This document shows positions 5,305 through 9,594 of a stretch of 9,594 nucleotides of DNA, in pieces (the stretch's first letter is position 1; every line of letters begins with the position of its first letter). Made by a program: the position numbers and the translations under genes. Location of the stretch: contig URWG01000062.1 in NCBI GenBank assembly GCA_900551495.1, forward strand, positions 1-9,594. The letters run 5' to 3'. A model generated the notes under the pieces. That model was given only the letters and a program-made list of their open reading frames with translations. It was not told the origin of the DNA and ran no database searches. The DNA is from an uncultured Eubacteriales bacterium. GTDB taxonomy: Bacteria; Bacillota; Clostridia; Oscillospirales; Oscillospiraceae.

Positions 5305-6832
5305 AATAGGTTCCTCGATCCTGCGAAAATTGATAGGTTCTGTATTGAATCGCCTCGGCGATATGCTGCGGAAGTATCTCGGGGCTGCCGTCAAGGTCCG
5401 CGATGGTCCGCGCAACCTTGCGGATGCGGTCGTAGCTGCGGGCGGTCAGACCCAGCGCGTCATACGCCTGCTTCATAAGCTGCGCACATTCCTCGCTGAG
5501 ATTGCAGAAGCGCTTCAGCTCCGGCGTCTGCATATTGGCGTTGCAGCTGCATTTCCCGTCGGCGAAGCGGGTCTTTTGGATGCTCCGCGCCGCCTCGACG
5601 CGTTTTTTGACCGCGGCGGACGGTTCCGGCTCGGCATGGCTGCGGAGCTGGTCGAAATTCAGCGCGGGTACCTCGATGATAATATCGATACGGTCGAGCA
5701 GCGGTCCGGAAATGCGCGACAGATAGCTCCGCACCGACGCCTCCGTGCAGGTGCAGCGTCCGGACGGATCGCCGTACCAGCCGCAGCGACAGGGATTCAT
5801 TGCACAAACGAGCTGGAAGCGGCTCGGAAACACCGCCGTCCCGTTCACGCGGGAGATCGTTACCACGCCGTCCTCGAGCGGCTGGCGCATGACCTCCAGC
5901 GTCTCCTTGTGAAACTCCGGCAGCTCGTCGAGAAACAGCACGCCGCGGTGCGCCAGCGAAATCTCACCCGGACGCGGAACGGTACCGCCGCCGGTCAGAC
6001 CCGCTGCGGAGATCGTGTGGTGCGGGCTGCGGAAGGGACGGCGGCGGATGAGCGGCGCGTCCGGTGTCAGCAGCCCCATAACGGAATGGATCTGCGTGAC
6101 CTCCAGCGCCTCCTCGCGCGTCATGTCCGGCAGGATGGACGGCAGGCGCTTGGTCAGCATACTCTTGCCCGATCCCGGCGGTCCGACAAGCAGCACATTA
6201 TGCGAGCCGGCAGCCGCGATCTCCAGCGCCCGCTTCACGTTCTCCTGTCCCTTCACGTCGGCAAAGTCCGGCAGATCCAAGGTATCCGCCTCGGGTGTCC
6301 ACGGCGCTTCGGGCGCAATGGTCGTCTCGCCCTTCAGATGAGAGACGAGCTGGCGCACCGTCTGCACGGGAATGACGTTGATCTCACCGGCAAGGGTCGC
6401 CTCTCTTGCGTTGGCGGCGGGGACATAGATCGTCTCAAAGCCCGCCCTTTGCGCCGCAATGGTCATCGGCAGTACGCCGTTGACCGGACGGAGCCTGCCC
6501 TCCAAGCTCAGCTCGCCGATGAACGCCGACCGCTCCTTCGGCAGTCTGCAAGCCTCCGTCGCCGCAAGAATTCCAATCAGGATCGGCAGGTCGTACAGCG
6601 TGCCGGATTTTTTCGTGTTGGCAGGGGCAAGATTCAGCGTAATGCGGCTGACGGGGAACTTGAAGCCGCTGTTTTTGATGGCGGCGCGGACACGCTCCCG
6701 CGCCTCCTTGACCGCCGCATCCGGCAGCCCGACAATATCAAAGGCGGGCAAGCCGCCGGAAATGAAGCACTCAACCGCCACGGAATAGCCGTTGATCCCG
6801 TTCAGCCCCAACGATTCCACAAGACTGATCAT
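5297..6832 (-). CDS. comM: ComM/YifB family Mg-chelatase-like AAA+ ATPase
   Basis: This 511-residue protein has the usual length for the family. The N-terminal ChlI domain (about 20-141) has the Lon-protease-like fold. The central AAA+ module has Walker A GPPGSGKS (217-224), Walker B GVLFLDE (297-303) and sensor asparagine N346, followed by cysteines C348, C350, C360 and C362 that probably bind zinc. GPLLDRID (376-383) carries a conserved arginine, and the C-terminal Mg-chelatase-related domain follows. In Vibrio cholerae ComM is a hexameric branch-migration helicase that helps integrate DNA taken up by natural transformation; in Clostridia the role is unproven. The start at 6832 gives MISLVESLGLNGINGY, the normal family N-terminus, with GGAGGGAGGA upstream. 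The frame stays open to 7045, but that part lies upstream of the promoter. It is first in the operon and overlaps thiI by 8 bases (ATGAATGA). Confidence 0.94.
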   Translation of the reverse strand: MISLVESLGLNGINGYSVAVECFISGGLPAFDIVGLPDAAVKEARERVRAAIKNSGFKFPVSRITLNLAPANTKKSGTLYDLPILIGILAATEACRLPKERSAFIGELSLEGRLRPVNGVLPMTIAAQRAGFETIYVPAANAREATLAGEINVIPVQTVRQLVSHLKGETTIAPEAPWTPEADTLDLPDFADVKGQENVKRALEIAAAGSHNVLLVGPPGSGKSMLTKRLPSILPDMTREEALEVTQIHSVMGLLTPDAPLIRRRPFRSPHHTISAAGLTGGGTVPRPGEISLAHRGVLFLDELPEFHKETLEVMRQPLEDGVVTISRVNGTAVFPSRFQLVCAMNPCRCGWYGDPSGRCTCTEASVRSYLSRISGPLLDRIDIIIEVPALNFDQLRSHAEPEPSAAVKKRVEAARSIQKTRFADGKCSCNANMQTPELKRFCNLSEECAQLMKQAYDALGLTARSYDRIRKVARTIADLDGSPEILPQHIAEAIQYRTYQFSQDRGTYYE

Positions 6833-6871
6833 GCCGCTCTTCCTCCCTCCGGCATTTGTTTTTATTATTGT

Positions 6872-6900
6872 ATTATACATTAGATTCCGTCGAATTACAA
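6872..6900 (-). promoter_or_regulatory. Promoter of the comM-thiI-pncC operon
   Basis: On the minus strand TTGTAA (complement of 6895-6900), a 17-base spacer and a perfect TATAAT (complement of 6872-6877) form a near-consensus sigma-A promoter. Transcription should start near 6865, giving a leader of about 33 bases. An A-rich stretch just upstream (complement of 6901-6916) resembles an UP element. It rules out a comM start upstream of about 6865. Confidence 0.72.
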
Positions 6901-6992
6901 TGTTTTTTCGGATTTTGACAGTGCTTGCCGCCGCCGTTCCGAAAAATTTCGTCAATTTTCCACTTTTCATGTAATTCGGCAGGTTTTTCTGA

Positions 6993-7021
6993 TTTACAAA
7001 AGCCGAAATCGGTGGTAGAAT
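6993..7021 (+). promoter_or_regulatory. Extended -10 promoter of the PFOR gene
   Basis: TTTACA (6993-6998) matches five of six -35 positions. After a 17-base spacer comes TAGAAT (7016-7021), five of six, preceded by TGG, which makes an extended -10. Transcription should start near 7028, with a leader of about 35 bases. The upstream 6941-6990 carries several short A or T tracts, as in an UP element. A small inverted repeat, CCGA-AA-TCGG (7003-7012), lies in the spacer and could be an operator half-site or chance. Confidence 0.7.
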
Positions 7022-7062
7022 GAAGCTGTCTGAGTATAAATACATTCAGGAGGTATTTCATT

Positions 7063-9594
7063 TTGGCAAGAAAACTTAAGACGATGGACGGCAATACCGC
7101 CGCCGCGCATGTCAGCTACGCCTTTACCGAAGTAGCGGGCATCTACCCCATCACCCCCTCCAGTCCGATGGCGGACTATGTGGATCAGTGGTCCGCGCAG
7201 GGTCGCCTGAACATCTTCGGCAACCGCGTAAAGGTCGTCGAGATGCAGTCCGAGGCGGGCGCTGCCGGTACCGTTCACGGCTCTCTCGCCGCCGGTGCTC
7301 TGACCACCACCTATACCGCTTCGCAGGGCTTGCTGCTGATGATCCCCAATATGTATAAGATCGCCGGCGAGCTGCTTCCGGGCGTGTTCCACGTCTCGGC
7401 GCGTACCCTTGCAACCCATGCGCTGAACATCTTCGGCGACCACAGCGACGTTTACGCCTGCCGTCAGACCGGCTTTGCCATGCTGTGCGAAACCAACCCG
7501 CAGGAGGTCATGGACCTCGGTGCCGTTGCGCATCTGGCTGCCATCAAGGGTCGTGTCCCCTTCATCAACTTCTTCGACGGCTTCCGTACCTCCCACGAGA
7601 TTCAAAAGATCGCCATTTGGGACTACGAGGACCTCAAGGAAATGTGCGACATGGACGCCGTCAACGCGTTCCGCAAGCACTGTCTGAACCCCGAACGTCC
7701 CGCCATGCGCGGCTCGCACGAGAACGGCGATACCTTCTTCCAGCACCGCGAGGCCTGCAACAAGTTCTACGATGCCCTCCCCGAGATCGTCGAGGAGTAC
7801 ATGGGCAAGGTCAACGCCAAGCTCGGCACCGACTATAAGCTCTTTAACTACTACGGCGCTCCCGATGCCGACCGCGTTATCATCGCGATGGGCTCCGTCT
7901 GCGACGTGGCTGAGGAAGTCATCGACTACATGAACGCCCACGGCGAAAAGGTCGGTCTTGTCAAGGTCCGCCTGTACCGTCCGTTCCGCGCCGACCGTCT
8001 GCTCGAGGCGATCCCCGCCACCTGCAAGAAGATTGCCGTCCTCGACCGCACCAAGGAGCCGGGCGCTCTCGGTGAGCCGCTGTACCTCGACGTCGTGACC
8101 GCGCTTGCAAACGCCGGACGGATGATCCCCGTCATCGGCGGTCGCTACGGTCTCGGCTCCAAGGATACGCCTCCCGCCTCCGTCTTTGCCGTCTACGACG
8201 AGCTGGCAAAGGCTGAGCCGAAGCGTCAGTTCACCATCGGCATCAACGACGACGTGACCCACCTGTCCCTCGAGGAAAAGCCCTCCCCCAACACCGCGGC
8301 GGAAGGCACCATTGAGTGCAAGTTCTGGGGTCTCGGCGGCGACGGCACCGTCGGCGCGAACAAGAACTCCATCAAGATCATCGGCGACCACACCGACAAG
8401 TATGTGCAGGCCTACTTCCAGTACGACTCCAAGAAGACCGGCGGCGTGACCATCTCGCACCTCCGCTTCGGCGACAAGCCCATCAAGAGCCCGTACTACA
8501 TCAACAAGGCGGACTTCGTTGCCTGCCATAACCCGTCGTACATCACCAAGGGCTTCAAGATCGTCAACGATGTCAAGCCCGGCGGCGTGTTCCTCATCAA
8601 CTGCCAGTGGGATATGGCGGAGCTGGAGCATCACCTCAACGCCGAGGCGAAGCGCTACATCGCCAAGAACAACATTCAGCTTTACACCATCAACGCCATT
8701 GACCTTGCCATCAAGGTCGGCATGGGCAAGCGCACCAACACCATCCTCCAGTCCGCGTTCTTCTCTCTTGCAAAGGTCATGCCCGAGGCTGACGCGATCA
8801 AGTACATGAAGGACGCTGCCGAGCACTCCTACGCCAAGAAGGGCATGGACGTGGTCGAGAAGAACTGGAACGCCATCGACGCCGGCGCGACCGCCTACAC
8901 CAAGATCGACGTTCCTGCTGCGTGGGCAACTGCCGAGGACAAGGCGGACGATACCGTCCTTGAGGGCAAGCCCGAGCTTGTCAAGATGGTCAAGAGCATC
9001 CTCCTGCCCATCGACAAGATGGACGGCGATTCCCTGCCCGTCTCCACCTTTACCGATTATGTGGACGGTCAGTTTGAGCTGGGCGCTGCCGCTTACGAGA
9101 AGCGCGGCGTTGCCGTCACCGTTCCCGAATGGGACGCCGACAAGTGCATCCAGTGCAACAACTGCGCCTTTGTCTGCCCGCACGCTACCATCCGCCCCTT
9201 CGCGCTGACCGACGAGGAAGCCGCTGCCGCTCCTGCTGCCGCGAAGATCCGTCCCGTCAAGGCAGGCAAGGGCAAGGGGGTCTATCAGTACACCATGGCG
9301 GTCTCCCCGCTGGACTGCATGGGCTGCGGTGTCTGCGTCGGCGTCTGCCCGACCAAGGCGATCACCATGGTCCCGCAGGAGAGCCAGCTTGACCAGCAGG
9401 ATGTGTTCAACTACATGGTCTCCAAGGTCTCCAAGAAGGCAGACATGGAGGACCTCACCGTTAAGGGCAGCCAGTTCAAGCAGCCCATGCTTGAGTTCTC
9501 CGGCTCCTGCGCAGGCTGCGCGGAAACCTCTTACGCCCGCCTGATTACCCAGCTCTTCGGCGACCGTATGTACATCTCCAACGCCACCGGCTGC
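7063..9594 (+). CDS. nifJ: Pyruvate:ferredoxin (flavodoxin) oxidoreductase, 3' end outside window
   Basis: The first 844 codons of a single-chain PFOR, normally about 1170-1200 residues. It oxidises pyruvate and CoA to acetyl-CoA and CO2 using thiamine diphosphate, passing electrons through three [4Fe-4S] clusters to ferredoxin. It acts in the cytoplasm and is central to anaerobic fermentation. Domain I carries T31 (YPITPSS), E64 (EMQSEAGA) and R114, the same numbers as the active-site residues of the Desulfovibrio africanus enzyme. The ferredoxin-like domain has two CxxCxxCxxxC sets: C695, C698, C701, C705 and C752, C755, C758, C762. C816, C819 and C844 are the first three ligands of the proximal cluster; the fourth lies beyond the edge. 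The start is TTG at 7063, 9 bases after AGGAGG (7048-7053); the next ATG, at residue 8, would cut into the conserved N-terminus. It is divergent from comM. Confidence 0.96.
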   Translation, partial: MARKLKTMDGNTAAAHVSYAFTEVAGIYPITPSSPMADYVDQWSAQGRLNIFGNRVKVVEMQSEAGAAGTVHGSLAAGALTTTYTASQGLLLMIPNMYKIAGELLPGVFHVSARTLATHALNIFGDHSDVYACRQTGFAMLCETNPQEVMDLGAVAHLAAIKGRVPFINFFDGFRTSHEIQKIAIWDYEDLKEMCDMDAVNAFRKHCLNPERPAMRGSHENGDTFFQHREACNKFYDALPEIVEEYMGKVNAKLGTDYKLFNYYGAPDADRVIIAMGSVCDVAEEVIDYMNAHGEKVGLVKVRLYRPFRADRLLEAIPATCKKIAVLDRTKEPGALGEPLYLDVVTALANAGRMIPVIGGRYGLGSKDTPPASVFAVYDELAKAEPKRQFTIGINDDVTHLSLEEKPSPNTAAEGTIECKFWGLGGDGTVGANKNSIKIIGDHTDKYVQAYFQYDSKKTGGVTISHLRFGDKPIKSPYYINKADFVACHNPSYITKGFKIVNDVKPGGVFLINCQWDMAELEHHLNAEAKRYIAKNNIQLYTINAIDLAIKVGMGKRTNTILQSAFFSLAKVMPEADAIKYMKDAAEHSYAKKGMDVVEKNWNAIDAGATAYTKIDVPAAWATAEDKADDTVLEGKPELVKMVKSILLPIDKMDGDSLPVSTFTDYVDGQFELGAAAYEKRGVAVTVPEWDADKCIQCNNCAFVCPHATIRPFALTDEEAAAAPAAAKIRPVKAGKGKGVYQYTMAVSPLDCMGCGVCVGVCPTKAITMVPQESQLDQQDVFNYMVSKVSKKADMEDLTVKGSQFKQPMLEFSGSCAGCAETSYARLITQLFGDRMYISNATGC

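Noticed and set aside
5305..5415. N-terminal extension of ThiI by 37 residues
   Set aside because: It lies inside comM in another frame, lacks family similarity, and a ribosome binding site precedes the start at 5304.
4465..5478. 337-codon plus-strand frame opposite thiI
   Set aside because: Histidine- and arginine-rich shadow with no ribosome binding site, overlapping two confident genes.
5219..6883. 554-codon plus-strand frame opposite comM
   Set aside because: Arginine- and alanine-rich shadow translation. The minus strand carries all AAA+ and ChlI motifs of ComM in correct order.
6915..6920. Perfect TTGACA on the plus strand as a second PFOR promoter
   Set aside because: No -10-like sequence occurs 16-18 bases downstream, and the pair at 6993-7021 is complete and better placed.
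6940..6951. CGAAA-AA-TTTCG inverted repeat as an operator
   Set aside because: Arms are 5 bases in a region rich in A and T tracts, it lies 40 bases upstream of the PFOR -35, and it does not match a Rex-type consensus.
6833..7045. N-terminal extension of comM by up to 71 residues
   Set aside because: The near-perfect promoter at 6872-6900 and the ribosome binding site before 6832 place the start at 6832, and the family N-terminus begins exactly there.
6994..9183. 729-codon open frame on the minus strand opposite PFOR
   Set aside because: It is the mirror of GC-rich codon bias in a highly biased gene. Its protein is a valine-, glycine- and aspartate-rich repeat-like sequence with no family motif, while the plus strand encodes an unmistakable PFOR.

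Overview
The window is a stretch of bacterial chromosome that looks like a GC-rich member of the Clostridia (Oscillospiraceae-like). This rests on strong AGGAGG-type ribosome binding sites, a clostridial-type ThiI without rhodanese domain, a single-chain pyruvate:ferredoxin oxidoreductase (PFOR) and AT-rich sigma-A-type promoters set in GC-rich coding sequence. The genus cannot be read from the sequence. I see no mobile element, CRISPR array, tRNA or rRNA, and no convincing new multi-gene system.

Left part (1-2820): a short-chain dehydrogenase gene on the minus strand is divergent from pgi (glucose-6-phosphate isomerase). A second open frame runs off the left edge on the minus strand and may be the start of another gene. 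Downstream of pgi, with its own promoter directly after the pgi stop codon, is a small P-loop protein of unknown function, the least understood intact gene here.

Middle (2812-3645): about 800 bases hold no intact gene of normal size. They contain two very short frames with good ribosome binding sites, then the remains of a small two-helix membrane protein with a SHOCT-like C-terminal tail, broken by in-frame stops and a one-base frameshift. A strong bidirectional terminator (3603-3645) closes this side and also serves the operon that converges on it.

Minus-strand operon (6832 down to 3648): a ComM/YifB-family AAA+ ATPase, then thiI (tRNA 4-thiouridine / thiazole sulfur transfer), then pncC (nicotinamide-nucleotide amidase). 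Successive genes overlap by exactly 8 bases at both junctions, so translational coupling is likely. A near-consensus promoter lies just upstream of comM.

Right part (6833-9594): a divergent intergenic region carries the comM promoter and an extended -10 promoter for a PFOR gene. That gene starts at TTG and runs off the right edge after 844 codons. Its catalytic and cluster-binding residues fall at the same numbers as in the Desulfovibrio africanus enzyme. Pgi (glycolysis) and PFOR (pyruvate to acetyl-CoA plus reduced ferredoxin) fit a fermentative anaerobe.
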